From Flavobacterium gawalongense (GTDB lineage Bacteria; Bacteroidota; Bacteroidia; Flavobacteriales; Flavobacteriaceae), in NCBI RefSeq assembly GCF_007097265.1, contig NZ_VJZP01000019.1:1-64000 (forward strand): a stretch of DNA of 64,000 nt. The letters run 5' to 3'. The position numbers were made by a program, and so were the translations under genes. Of this stretch, positions 1 to 8,391 are shown piece by piece (position 1 is the stretch's first letter; each line of letters begins with the position of its first letter). The notes under the pieces were generated by a model. It worked only from the letters and a program-made list of their open reading frames with translations. It had not been told where the DNA came from and did not search any database.

Positions 1-123
1 AAATTTAACCTTTACTATTTGTGTCCATACGATAGGTTTTATATTAGTTTTGAAAAAACGTCAATGGTAGTGTTTTTGGCTTGAAGAAATAGGTTTTGGA
101 AATAGATATTAATAAGCCAAAAA

Positions 124-169
124 TGTATCGAGAAGTTTTGGTTGCTCAACGGTTCTCGATACAATTTTT
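124..169 (+). terminator. Intrinsic terminator of an upstream gene
   Basis: An 11-bp perfect inverted repeat (arms 124-134 and 153-163, 18-base loop) is followed by a short T run. It probably ends a rightward gene lying outside the window. Nothing else was recognised in positions 1-271. Confidence 0.55.
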
Positions 170-271
170 AAAGCGGAATATTTAGTTTAATAAAAAAAAT
201 ATTTGAATAGCTTTAAAAATCATTCGAACTGACGGACGAAAAATATAATTATCATTAAAAAGAAATAATGC

Positions 272-718
272 ATGGCAATACAATGGAAAATAAAGCCCTT
301 TGATGCGCTTTCAGTTCATGAACTATATGATTTGCTCAAACTAAGAAGCGAGATCTTTGTAGTGGAGCAAAACTGTGTTTATCTGGATCTTGACGGCAAG
401 GATAAAGTGGCGTTGCATCTCTTTGGCGAGTTTGAGGGAAAAATAGTGGCTCACGCTCGGCTTTTTAAGGCGGGAATCAGTTTTGATAATGCGTCTATTG
501 GTCGTGTTGTTGTCGATTCAAATTACCGAGATAAAAAATGGGGGCATGATTTAATGAGAGAAGCTATTGCGGGAATTCAGCTTTATTTTGGCGAAAGCCA
601 AATTACTATTGGCGCCCAATTGTATCTGAAAAAATTCTACGAGAGTCATGGTTTTGTTCAAACCAGCGAAATGTATTTAGAAGATGATATTCCGCATATT
701 GAGATGAAAAGAGAGTAA
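272..718 (+). CDS. ElaA-like GNAT family N-acetyltransferase
   Basis: This 148-residue protein is a compact single-domain GNAT acyltransferase that should move an acetyl group from acetyl-CoA to an unknown amine. The N-terminus (residues about 10-50, with VVEQNCVYLDLDGKD and then HLFGE) matches the ElaA subgroup pattern. The acetyl-CoA loop is at about residues 78-95, with RVVVDSNYRDKKWGHDLM. The C-terminal FYESHGFVQ is the usual GNAT beta-6/alpha-4 end. Length is normal for ElaA. The gene stands alone between two hairpins, so it is probably monocistronic. Substrate is unknown. Confidence 0.88.
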   Translation: MAIQWKIKPFDALSVHELYDLLKLRSEIFVVEQNCVYLDLDGKDKVALHLFGEFEGKIVAHARLFKAGISFDNASIGRVVVDSNYRDKKWGHDLMREAIAGIQLYFGESQITIGAQLYLKKFYESHGFVQTSEMYLEDDIPHIEMKRE

Positions 719-793
719 TCCTTAAACCCTTTTTACTACTAAAACCTACAGAATAATTTTTCTTTTTTTATAAATAAGATATGATATTTAAAC

Positions 794-830
794 AAAAAAA
801 TAATGGGTTTTAAAATCCCATTATTTTTTT
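794..830. terminator. Bidirectional terminator
   Basis: The arms 794-807 (A-rich then TAATGGG) and 817-830 (CCCATTA then T-rich) form a hairpin flanked by A and T runs. It lies between the convergent acetyltransferase and secreted-protein genes and can serve both. Confidence 0.7.
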
Positions 831-856
831 CAATTACAAGGTTTATCGGATAGGAC

Positions 857-1528
857 CTAGTTGGTCAATGTTAATTCTATTGCCATTAAATTATATTTTT
901 TAGTAATAGTATCTATTAAAGCTTTTTTCCATTTCCCATTTCTATATATCCAACTGAATTTGTCTTCGTCAACCGGTATCGTTCCAATATTTGGTTCGTA
1001 ACTAATTCTTTTTGATTCTTTATTCTGCCCTAAATCATTAGATATAAATTCATATTTGTTTTCGTCAATTATTAACCATTCAATAGCAACAAAAATGCCT
1101 TCTTCTGGAAAACGAATTTTTAATTTACTGATATCAACTTTAGTCAGATTATTTCCTTTTTTTGCTCTATCAAATATATTTTCATTATAAATATAATTTT
1201 TTGGTTCTCCATCTTCTCCAACAGAATATAAACGGATATTAAACAGTGCATTTTTTAAATTACTTTCTGTTAACAATGTTAATATTTTTATAAATGGAGT
1301 TTTTTGATATTCTTTTTCAAACGGATAATATCTTGCAACAATCCAAGGACTTGTTCCAGCTCCGAAGTAATATTCAATTGTTGTTCTATTAAAACTTCCT
1401 ATTTTTTGCTTTTTTAAGATTTTTTTGGATGTTGGTACAATAACTTCCTTTAAATTGTTAATAGTATCTTGACTATAGGTTATTTGCAAACAAAAAATAA
1501 GGGTTAGTGACAAGTATAGTTTTTTCAT
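857..1528 (-). CDS. Secreted protein, paralog family member 3 (unknown function)
   Basis: I do not recognise a function. The 223-residue protein starts with a clear signal peptide (MKKLYLSLTLIFCLQITYSQ, cleavage likely after the Ser at 19). Next comes DTINNLKEVIV, nearly the same as in its two upstream neighbours. After that the sequence diverges: it lacks the NRKEMIAILKKIKYN block and has its own domain, with PFIKILTLL and GIFVAIEWLIID. That second part resembles the secreted beta-rich domain seen in many Bacteroidota proteins with a CarboxypepD_reg-like start, but I cannot name it. It is last in a leftward run of three genes with 20-base gaps and is probably co-transcribed. Confidence 0.75.
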   Translation of the reverse strand: MKKLYLSLTLIFCLQITYSQDTINNLKEVIVPTSKKILKKQKIGSFNRTTIEYYFGAGTSPWIVARYYPFEKEYQKTPFIKILTLLTESNLKNALFNIRLYSVGEDGEPKNYIYNENIFDRAKKGNNLTKVDISKLKIRFPEEGIFVAIEWLIIDENKYEFISNDLGQNKESKRISYEPNIGTIPVDEDKFSWIYRNGKWKKALIDTITKKYNLMAIELTLTN

Positions 1529-1548
1529 AAATAATCTATTTAAGAAAA

Positions 1549-2394
1549 CTACTGAATAATTTTCATTTGTAAGGTGGTATAAAATTTCAAGTTAATATCT
1601 TTATCAATTATTCTTTTTGATTCATTATACCTAGTAAATTCAAAATTTATTAATTCTTGCATAGCATCTAAGTTTGCTAATAATAATTTACCTCTATCTG
1701 TTTGTGTAAAATCTAATTTAATGGTTACTTTATTATAAGTCCATTTTGAGTTAAATTCTAAGGGGGATTGCTCATTTCCGATATGACTCCAACGATAATA
1801 ATTATACGGCTTAGTATTCATAAAGACAATTCGAATCAAATTGTAACTTTTATTATTAAAAGTAAAATAACCAGTATAATATTTATGAGCAGTAAATTTA
1901 ACAGTTGTAATATCATCAACTTTAGAAATTTCATAATTATAATTATTATTTATATTAAAAAAATCGAAATCAATTACTTGCATACTGTCATGATAAATCA
2001 AAAGAGCAAAAGTATGATAATCATCGTTAACTTGTGGTTCAAACCTGGTATAAGGAGATATGTCTATGTGAAAAGAATTGTTAGGGTCGTCATTCAGCAT
2101 CCAACGAATATTATCTTTACTTAAAACTTTAATATTCAAACTATTTAACATTTTTCTATTTACTAATGTGTCTTTATTGTCTTTTAAGGCAAAATGATTT
2201 GTCAAATAATTGATATTTCCTTGTTCATAATTTTCTCTTAAATTATATTTTATTTTTTTTAGTATCGCTATCATTTCCTTCCGGTTAGATTCTTTGCGAA
2301 CGACAACAACTTCCTTTAAATTGTTAATAGTATCTTGACTATAGTTAATTTGAAAACAAAAAATAAGGATTAATGAGAAGTGTAGTTTTTTCAT
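1549..2394 (-). CDS. Secreted protein, paralog family member 2 (unknown function)
   Basis: This 281-residue secreted protein has no recognised function. It has a signal peptide (MKKLHFSLILIFCFQINYSQ), then DTINNLKEVVVVRKESNRKE, which looks like the start of a TonB-plug or carboxypeptidase-regulatory module. An aromatic-rich, probably beta-sheet body follows (YTRFEPQVNDDYHTFALLIY, TAHKYYTGYFTFNNKSYNLI). It is nearly the same as the next gene upstream along its whole length, and its last 18 residues (DINLKFYTTLQMKIIQ and preceding) are identical to that gene's. The intergenic spacer is duplicated too. Low GC and recent duplication suggest accessory status. Confidence 0.78.
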   Translation of the reverse strand: MKKLHFSLILIFCFQINYSQDTINNLKEVVVVRKESNRKEMIAILKKIKYNLRENYEQGNINYLTNHFALKDNKDTLVNRKMLNSLNIKVLSKDNIRWMLNDDPNNSFHIDISPYTRFEPQVNDDYHTFALLIYHDSMQVIDFDFFNINNNYNYEISKVDDITTVKFTAHKYYTGYFTFNNKSYNLIRIVFMNTKPYNYYRWSHIGNEQSPLEFNSKWTYNKVTIKLDFTQTDRGKLLLANLDAMQELINFEFTRYNESKRIIDKDINLKFYTTLQMKIIQ

Positions 2395-2414
2395 AAATAA
2401 TCGATTTAAGAAAA

Positions 2415-3260
2415 CTACTGAATAATTTTCATTTGCAAGGTGGTATAAAATTTCAAGTTAATATCTTTATCAATTATTCTTTTTGATTCATTATATCTAG
2501 TAAATTCAAAATTCGTTATATCTTCCATGGCGTCAAGGCTTGCTAATAAAAGTTTACCTTTATTCGTTTCTGTAAAATCTAATTTAATAGTTACTTTATT
2601 ATAAGTCCATTTTGAATAAAATTCTAAAGGGGATTGTTCATTTCCATAACGCCCCCAATGATAATATTCATACGGTTTAGTATTCATAAACAGAATTCGG
2701 ATCAAATTGCAATTTTTAGTATTAAAAGTAAAATAACCAGTATGATATTTCGAGGCAGTAAATTTTACCGTTGTTATATCATCATTTTTCAAAATTTCAT
2801 ATTTGTAATTGTTACTCATGTTAAAAAAATCGAAATCAATTACATTTAAACTATAATAGAACATTGATAATGCAAATCGATGATAGTCATCATTTACTTG
2901 TGGTTCAAATCTAGCGTAAGGGGAAGTGTCTTTATAAAAAGAATTGCGAGAATCATCATTTAACATCCAACGAATATTATCTTTACTTAAAACTTTAATA
3001 TTTAAACTATTTAACATTTTTCTATTTACTAATGTGTCTTTATTGTCTTTTATAGTAAAATGATTTGTCAAATAATTGACATTTCCTTGTTCATAATTTT
3101 CTCTTAAATTATATTTTATTTTTTTTAGTATCGCTATCATTTCCTTCCTGTTAGATTCTTTGCGAACAACGACAACTTCCTTTAAATTGTTAATAGTATC
3201 TTGACTATAATTTATTTGAAAACAAAAAATAAGGATTAGTGATAAGTGTAGTTTTTTCAT
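2415..3260 (-). CDS. Secreted protein, paralog family member 1 (unknown function)
   Basis: This is the first gene of the leftward trio, 281 residues from the chosen start. An ATG 33 bases further upstream is possible, but the start at 3260 gives a clean signal peptide (MKKLHLSLILIFCFQINYSQ) and the same length as member 2. The protein matches member 2 except in scattered positions, mostly in the middle. Function is unknown. The shared DTINNLKEVVV segment after the signal peptide suggests envelope location. Confidence 0.78.
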   Translation of the reverse strand: MKKLHLSLILIFCFQINYSQDTINNLKEVVVVRKESNRKEMIAILKKIKYNLRENYEQGNVNYLTNHFTIKDNKDTLVNRKMLNSLNIKVLSKDNIRWMLNDDSRNSFYKDTSPYARFEPQVNDDYHRFALSMFYYSLNVIDFDFFNMSNNYKYEILKNDDITTVKFTASKYHTGYFTFNTKNCNLIRILFMNTKPYEYYHWGRYGNEQSPLEFYSKWTYNKVTIKLDFTETNKGKLLLASLDAMEDITNFEFTRYNESKRIIDKDINLKFYTTLQMKIIQ

Positions 3261-3450
3261 AATTGATTTTTTAGTTAATTGGGTCGAATTCATTTTTTTA
3301 ACGGATTAAATTTTAAAAAATCAAGAATAATGCCATTAAATAAAAAAATGTGTAGGACAATTTTATGCATTATACCATTTTACTTTTGAATTTACTGTAT
3401 CGTTTTTAACCTTAAAGGCACAACAAGAAACAAACAAACAAGCACCTCTT

Positions 3451-3846
3451 TTATTCCACTAAATTTGACACGAAAATGGTATTAGTGCCTTGTTTTAAAG
3501 ATAGGATTTCTTGTCTCAAATGCTCATTCTCTTCCTCAAGCCTGCCATTGTATTTCATGATAATATCAAAAACATTTTCAGGCATATTTATGTATTGAAT
3601 ACCTGCCTCATTATTATTAAAATCCCAATTTTTATTTTTCATTGCTAAAGATCTATCTAAATCCTTTATTTCTTCCAAGGGAACATTAAGCACTTTAGCA
3701 AATTTATTCCATTCCGCATCAGTTATATTAGATTTTCCTATCTCTTTCTTAGAATAAGTAGTTTGTTCCATAGCTGCCTGTTGCGCCATGTAGACCTGAG
3801 AATAGCCTCTTGTTTTTCTCATATTTATTAATTTTTCCTGTTTCAT
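3451..3846 (-). CDS. XRE-family helix-turn-helix regulator with coiled-coil tail
   Basis: The N-terminal residues 1-65 form a Cro/C1-type HTH (LINMRKTRGYSQVYMAQQAA then TTYSKKEIGKSNIT). Residues about 95-118 (NGRLEEENEHLRQEILSLKQ) form a short coiled coil that probably gives dimers. The usual DNA-contact helix is present. The gene faces away from the leader-peptide operon across a 232-base gap, so it may control that operon, itself, or both. Its start codon lies inside one arm of an 11-bp inverted repeat (3844-3890). The regulated target is inferred from position only. Confidence 0.82.
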   Translation of the reverse strand: MKQEKLINMRKTRGYSQVYMAQQAAMEQTTYSKKEIGKSNITDAEWNKFAKVLNVPLEEIKDLDRSLAMKNKNWDFNNNEAGIQYINMPENVFDIIMKYNGRLEEENEHLRQEILSLKQGTNTIFVSNLVE

Positions 3847-3890
3847 AAAATAAGTATTTTCGTATAAATATATAGGTTTCTTATTTTATG
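3844..3890. promoter_or_regulatory. Inverted repeat over the XRE gene start codon
   Basis: The arms CATAAAATAAG (3844-3854) and CTTATTTTATG (3880-3890) are perfect complements, separated by 25 bases. In the leftward mRNA the start codon AUG would be paired in the stem. In DNA the dyad could be an autoregulatory operator. Which role applies cannot be told from sequence. Confidence 0.5.
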
Positions 3891-4078
3891 CACTAATGAG
3901 CAGTAAAATAAATCCTAAAAATTTCCTAAAAAAACAAAAAAAGATAAGATTATTTGTACGAATTTTAAAATATCAAAAAAACAGTCTCTTATATATTTAT
4001 TTTTTAGTTTGTGTACAGAACGAATAATAGTGGTAGTATTTGATTGTTGAAAATAATAATCTTTAAAATTTTACATTT

Positions 4079-4378
4079 ATGAAAACACAAATTAAATTCG
4101 ACGACATTAAAGGAATGTTACGTCGTGAAGAAATGAAAGAAATTATTGGGGGTGCTGCTTATACTACTACCTCCGGAACACCTTATAGTGGCGGAACGGT
4201 TTTAGGTACTGGGTATAATAATAGTGCTGATGCTAATACTTTCAATTATGGCGCAGGCGCTAATGGTTCTGCATCTACATCCGGTACTGGCGCTAATACC
4301 TATAACAATATGTCAACTACAGGAAGTGGAGGGACAGGAGGCGGAACTGCCACTGCAACACCATACGCCAAACCCTAA
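4079..4378 (+). CDS. Double-glycine leader RiPP precursor with Cys-free Ser/Thr/Gly-rich core
   Basis: This 99-residue peptide has a classic secretion leader: charged and amphipathic residues 1-23 ending EEMKEIIGG, with Gly24-Gly25 as the C39 peptidase cleavage site. The predicted 74-residue core has 24 Ser/Thr and 16 Gly by direct count, many Ala, Asn and Tyr, no Cys and only one Lys. That rules out lanthionine or disulfide chemistry and fits O-glycosylation or an unmodified secreted peptide. It is followed by a hairpin and then by the glycosyltransferase-like, C39 ABC transporter and HlyD genes. The mature function (bacteriocin, signal or surface polymer) is unknown. Confidence 0.82.
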   Translation: MKTQIKFDDIKGMLRREEMKEIIGGAAYTTTSGTPYSGGTVLGTGYNNSADANTFNYGAGANGSASTSGTGANTYNNMSTTGSGGTGGGTATATPYAKP

Positions 4379-4403
4379 ATGAAGTGGGTTGATTATTAAA
4401 ATT

Positions 4404-4450
4404 AGTGTTAGTTGTGGCTGTAAATTTAAAACCATAACTAACACTTTTTA
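4404..4450 (+). terminator. Hairpin with T run between precursor and enzyme genes (likely partial terminator)
   Basis: The arms 4404-4417 (AGTGTTAGTTGTGG) and 4432-4445 pair along 14 bp with one G-T wobble and are followed by TTTTATT. Because the genes downstream share its strand and function, partial read-through would yield much precursor mRNA and less enzyme and exporter mRNA. Confidence 0.72.
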
Positions 4451-4510
4451 TTAATCCTTTACTATATGACTGTCAAATAATAGAAATAAATTAATAAATA
4501 GTTTTTAAAA

Positions 4511-6097
4511 ATGCGTATTATTCAAAGCATGTGGACTGGTAATGAGCCGGACATGTTGCATACTAATTTTGGTTGGTTGTCCCCAGAATACAACCTAATG
4601 AGTTGGGCTTTAAGTTGCTTACAACTAAAACAATTTTATCCTGAAGTGGTGTTATATTGCGATAGTGTTTCTGCAAAAATTTTAATTGATGCACTGCAAT
4701 TGCCTTACAGTGATGTTGTTTGTAATCTTGATGTCTTAAATTCATATAATCCCCAGTTATGGGCTTTGCCTAAAATACATTCTTATTCACAACAAGAAAA
4801 ACCTTTCTTGCATGTGGATGGAGATGTCTTTGTTTGGGAAAAATTTGATGATAATTTATTACAAAGTAGTTTAATTGCACAAAACGAGGATCAAATATCC
4901 GATTTTGAGATAACGATGCGGTCTTTAGAAACTGCATTTACCTATTTTCCTAAAGAAATTATTAAGGAACGGAAAGCTAAAAATCCAATTCGTACATATA
5001 ATGCAGGCATATATGGCGGGTCCGATATTTCTTTTTTTCAAGAATACTCTCGTAAAGCGTTTGAGTTTGTCGATAAAAACACTCATAATTTTTCTAAAAC
5101 TAACATTGCAGAATTTAATGTTATTTTTGAACAGTACCTTTTTTATTGTTTAGCAAAAGATAAAGGACAACCGGTTAATGTGCTTTTTTCACAACTTTTT
5201 AGAGACAATCAATACAAAGGATTTGGGGATTTTGATAAAGTGCCTTTCGAGAAAAAATACCTTCACTTATTCAGCGATTATAAAAAAAGTGAATTGATGT
5301 GTAAACAACTGGCTAATCGATTAAGACAAGATTATCCTATCTATTACTATCGAATTATTGAATTGTTCAGAAAAAATGAAATCCCTTTATTCAAGAATTA
5401 TTATTTTGATGATTTTTCACAAAAAGATTTAGTTTTAAATTATGCTTCCATAAAAAATAATTATTTAGAAGATAAAATAAAGAAATTTAATTCTACCCCT
5501 AAATTGCAAATAAATGAAAACCTTACAATAGATTTTTTAATTGAAGAAAGTGCAAGAAAAGCACTTGATAAAACACAAATAAAGGATGCTTCTCTTTTTT
5601 GTAAAAAAATAAATTCGATAGTTAAAAATAAATTTTCTTTGATTTCACATAACCATTTATATGGTAGAGATGTCAATATACATCAATATTTTCAATTTCT
5701 ATTTGAGGATATTGCAACTATTTATCAGAAAAAAATTATTGCAGAAGATATTTTTGAAATAATAGAAAGTAGCTATGACTGGAGCTACTATTTTGAAAAA
5801 AACTACCACAATAGACTAAATGTTAATTCATTGCCAAATAAAGATGTCTCAGTAATTCATTCAATTATAATTCCAGAATGTGATATTGAAGGTTTTTCAA
5901 TTTCAATAATTGATAATTTAGATTTGATATTATTGGGAATTTTAGAAAAAGAAAAAACAGTACAAGAATTATTAGACGAATTAAAGGTATACTTTGATGA
6001 AGATGATTTAAATGAATCTAAAACTGAATTTGAAATGTTACTATTCCGAAAATTAAAAAAAGCAATTCACAATAAATCCATTCGTGTTTTATTATGA
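4511..6097 (+). CDS. Glycosyltransferase-like protein with C-terminal PqqD-like (RRE) region
   Basis: This 528-residue protein is probably the modifying enzyme of the adjacent leader peptide. The N-terminal region (about 1-270) looks like a GT-A type transferase: an early MWTGNEPDM, a DxD-type metal and nucleotide-sugar motif in HVDGDVFVW (Asp103, Asp105), and a later RTYNAGIYGGSD segment resembling acceptor-side motifs of such enzymes. I think it matches a domain of unknown function found in Bacteroidota. The last 63 residues (about 466-528: IIDNLDLILLGILEKEKTVQ, then ELLDEL, ending KKAIHNKSIRVLL) follow the hydrophobic pattern of PqqD-like winged helices that bind RiPP leader peptides. The transferase activity and the RRE are inferred from motifs and context. 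Confidence 0.7.
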   Translation: MRIIQSMWTGNEPDMLHTNFGWLSPEYNLMSWALSCLQLKQFYPEVVLYCDSVSAKILIDALQLPYSDVVCNLDVLNSYNPQLWALPKIHSYSQQEKPFLHVDGDVFVWEKFDDNLLQSSLIAQNEDQISDFEITMRSLETAFTYFPKEIIKERKAKNPIRTYNAGIYGGSDISFFQEYSRKAFEFVDKNTHNFSKTNIAEFNVIFEQYLFYCLAKDKGQPVNVLFSQLFRDNQYKGFGDFDKVPFEKKYLHLFSDYKKSELMCKQLANRLRQDYPIYYYRIIELFRKNEIPLFKNYYFDDFSQKDLVLNYASIKNNYLEDKIKKFNSTPKLQINENLTIDFLIEESARKALDKTQIKDASLFCKKINSIVKNKFSLISHNHLYGRDVNIHQYFQFLFEDIATIYQKKIIAEDIFEIIESSYDWSYYFEKNYHNRLNVNSLPNKDVSVIHSIIIPECDIEGFSISIIDNLDLILLGILEKEKTVQELLDELKVYFDEDDLNESKTEFEMLLFRKLKKAIHNKSIRVLL

Positions 6098-6121
6098 AAT
6101 TTTAAAAGTAAATAATTATAA

Positions 6122-8341
6122 TTGAAAAAATTCCCACACTACAAACAAACCGAAGCGAAAGATTGTGGCCCCACTTGCCTAAAGATAATAGCAAAATATT
6201 ATGGAAAAATAATAAACACGCAAGAATTACGTGATTATAGCGAAACAACGAGAGCTGGCAGTAATCTGATGTTTCTTAGCGATGCGGCAGAGAGGATAGG
6301 TTTTAGAACACTTGGAGTAAAACTAAATCTTGAAAAATTAGAAGAAGTACCATTGCCATGTATTTTACATTGGAATAAAATTCATTATGTAGTACTTTAT
6401 GAAATAAAAAAAGGTAAACATTATATTTCTGATCCTGCTCTGGGCTTAATCGATTATAACAAAGAGGAATTTCTGAAATTCTGGATAGGAAATAATGCAA
6501 GTGAAACTATTGAAGAAGGGATTGCTATGTTGCTGGAGCCTACTCCAAAATTTTTTCAATCTGAATTTGATAAGGAAGACAAAAAACGATTGGGCTTTGG
6601 TTTATTATTTCAATATGTTTTACGATATAAATCATTTTTAATTCAGCTAAGTATTGGTTTGACAATTGGTAGCTTGTTACAATTTATCACTCCTTTCCTT
6701 ATGCAGAGCATTGTAGATGTTGGAATTCAGAATCATAATCTTCATTTTGTTTATCTAATTTTGTTTGCCCAGCTGTCCATTTTTGTAGGGAGTACATTTT
6801 TAGAACTCATTAGAAGTTGGATACTATTACATCTTTCTACTCGCATAAGTATCTCGTTGATATCTGATTTTTTTATAAAGCTAATGAATTTGCCTATTTC
6901 TTTTTTTGATGTTAGGATGACAGGCGATATTATGCAACGTATCAATGACCATCATCGAATCGAAAGGATCCTTACAACCTCGTCATTGAATGTTTTATTC
7001 TCTTTGATTAATATGGTTATAATGGGTAGCGTTTTGGCATATTATAATTTGCAGATATTTGTGGTTTTCTTTATTGGAAGTTTTCTTTATTTTCTTTGGA
7101 TAGTACTCTTTTTAAAACGAAGAGAAGCCCTTGATTATAAACGATTTTCGGAAGTAAGCCAAGAACAAAGTAAGGTGATTGAACTCATAAACGGTATGCA
7201 AGAAATAAAACTGCATAATGCTGAGAAGCAAATGCGTTGGGGGTGGGAATACATTCAGGCACGATTATTTAAAGTGTCTATGAAAGGATTGGTCTTGGAA
7301 CAAACCCAAGGAACTGGGTCATCGATTATTAATCAATTAAAAAATATTTTTATTGTTTTTCTTTCTGCTAAATTGGTTATCGATGGCGAGATTACATTAG
7401 GAATGATGATGGCTATAGGTTCGATTGTGGGAAGTTTAAATGGCCCTATTGGACAATTAATCGGTTTTGCTCACGAATTGCAAGATGCTAAAATATCACT
7501 TGCTAGATTATCTGAAATACACGAAAAAGAGGACGAGACACAGCAAGATATACATCAAAGCCATGATTTTCCAATGAATTGTGATATCGTAATTAATGAA
7601 TTGTCTTTTCGTTACATCGGTTCTGACGTTTCTGTTCTTGAAAACTTAAACCTTACCATCCCAGCCCATAAAGTAACCGCTATTGTAGGCACAAGCGGCA
7701 GCGGAAAAACCACTTTAATGAAATTGTTATTGAAGTTTTATGAACCCAATATTGGAGAAATAAATCTCGTTCCAACCCTTAATAATAAAAAAAAATTGAG
7801 AACTGACTTGAAAAATATAGCACAGCGTACTTGGCGATCTAACATAGGTGCTGTAATGCAAGAGGGGTTTATTTTTAATGATACAATAGCCAATAATATA
7901 GCTATTGGTGTAGATAGTATTGATAAGAAACGTTTGATTTATGCCGCTGATGTGGCAAATATTAAAGAATATATTTCGGGTTTACCTTTGGGATATAATA
8001 CTAAAATTGGTATGGAAGGCGTTGGAATGAGCACTGGACAAAAACAACGATTACTCATTGCTAGAGCTGTCTATAAAAATCCAGAAATGTTGTTTTTTGA
8101 TGAAGCAACATCGGCATTAGATGCCAATAATGAAAAAGTTATTATGGAAAAACTAGATGCTTTCTTCAAGAATAAAACGGTTGTTGTTATAGCGCATCGC
8201 TTAAGTACGGTAATGAATGCAGACCAAATTGTAGTTCTTGAAAAAGGTAAAATTATAGAAATAGGCAATCATCAAGAATTGGTAAAACAAAAAGGAAGTT
8301 ATTATGAATTGGTTCGAAACCAGTTACAATTGGGAACTTAA
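6122..8341 (+). CDS. C39 peptidase-containing ABC transporter (PCAT)
   Basis: This 739-residue inner-membrane exporter should cut the leader after the Gly-Gly and export the core. The C39 domain (1-about 125) has catalytic Cys15 (KDCGPTCLK), His88 (IHYVVLY) and Asp104 (ISDPALG). Transmembrane helices lie at about 165-445. The ATPase has Walker A GTSGSGKTT at about 523, a signature-like GMSTGQKQR at about 635 and Walker B MLFFDEATSALD at about 656. The start is TTG, chosen because the family begins a few residues before the PHYKQTEAKDCGPTC block and no ATG is available. It is 24 bases after the transferase gene. Length is usual. Confidence 0.93.
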   Translation: MKKFPHYKQTEAKDCGPTCLKIIAKYYGKIINTQELRDYSETTRAGSNLMFLSDAAERIGFRTLGVKLNLEKLEEVPLPCILHWNKIHYVVLYEIKKGKHYISDPALGLIDYNKEEFLKFWIGNNASETIEEGIAMLLEPTPKFFQSEFDKEDKKRLGFGLLFQYVLRYKSFLIQLSIGLTIGSLLQFITPFLMQSIVDVGIQNHNLHFVYLILFAQLSIFVGSTFLELIRSWILLHLSTRISISLISDFFIKLMNLPISFFDVRMTGDIMQRINDHHRIERILTTSSLNVLFSLINMVIMGSVLAYYNLQIFVVFFIGSFLYFLWIVLFLKRREALDYKRFSEVSQEQSKVIELINGMQEIKLHNAEKQMRWGWEYIQARLFKVSMKGLVLEQTQGTGSSIINQLKNIFIVFLSAKLVIDGEITLGMMMAIGSIVGSLNGPIGQLIGFAHELQDAKISLARLSEIHEKEDETQQDIHQSHDFPMNCDIVINELSFRYIGSDVSVLENLNLTIPAHKVTAIVGTSGSGKTTLMKLLLKFYEPNIGEINLVPTLNNKKKLRTDLKNIAQRTWRSNIGAVMQEGFIFNDTIANNIAIGVDSIDKKRLIYAADVANIKEYISGLPLGYNTKIGMEGVGMSTGQKQRLLIARAVYKNPEMLFFDEATSALDANNEKVIMEKLDAFFKNKTVVVIAHRLSTVMNADQIVVLEKGKIIEIGNHQELVKQKGSYYELVRNQLQLGT

Positions 8342-8391
8342 GATTTTAGATTACAGATTAACTTTAGATTTAAGAAGTAAAAAAAGAAACA

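Larger units (their letters stand above)
1549..3280. repeat. Tandem gene duplication, unit about 866 bp
   Basis: Two adjacent copies of an approximately 866-bp unit (1549-2414 and 2415-3280) carry a gene plus its upstream spacer. The junctions at about 1525-1570 and 2391-2436 are almost the same base for base. A third, partial copy of the N-terminal coding segment belongs to the gene at 857-1528. Confidence 0.8.

Noticed and set aside
857..3260. Secreted paralogs as TonB receptor fragments
   Set aside because: Only the short DTINNLKEVVV segment is plug-like. There is no barrel, and the full length is kept between copies.
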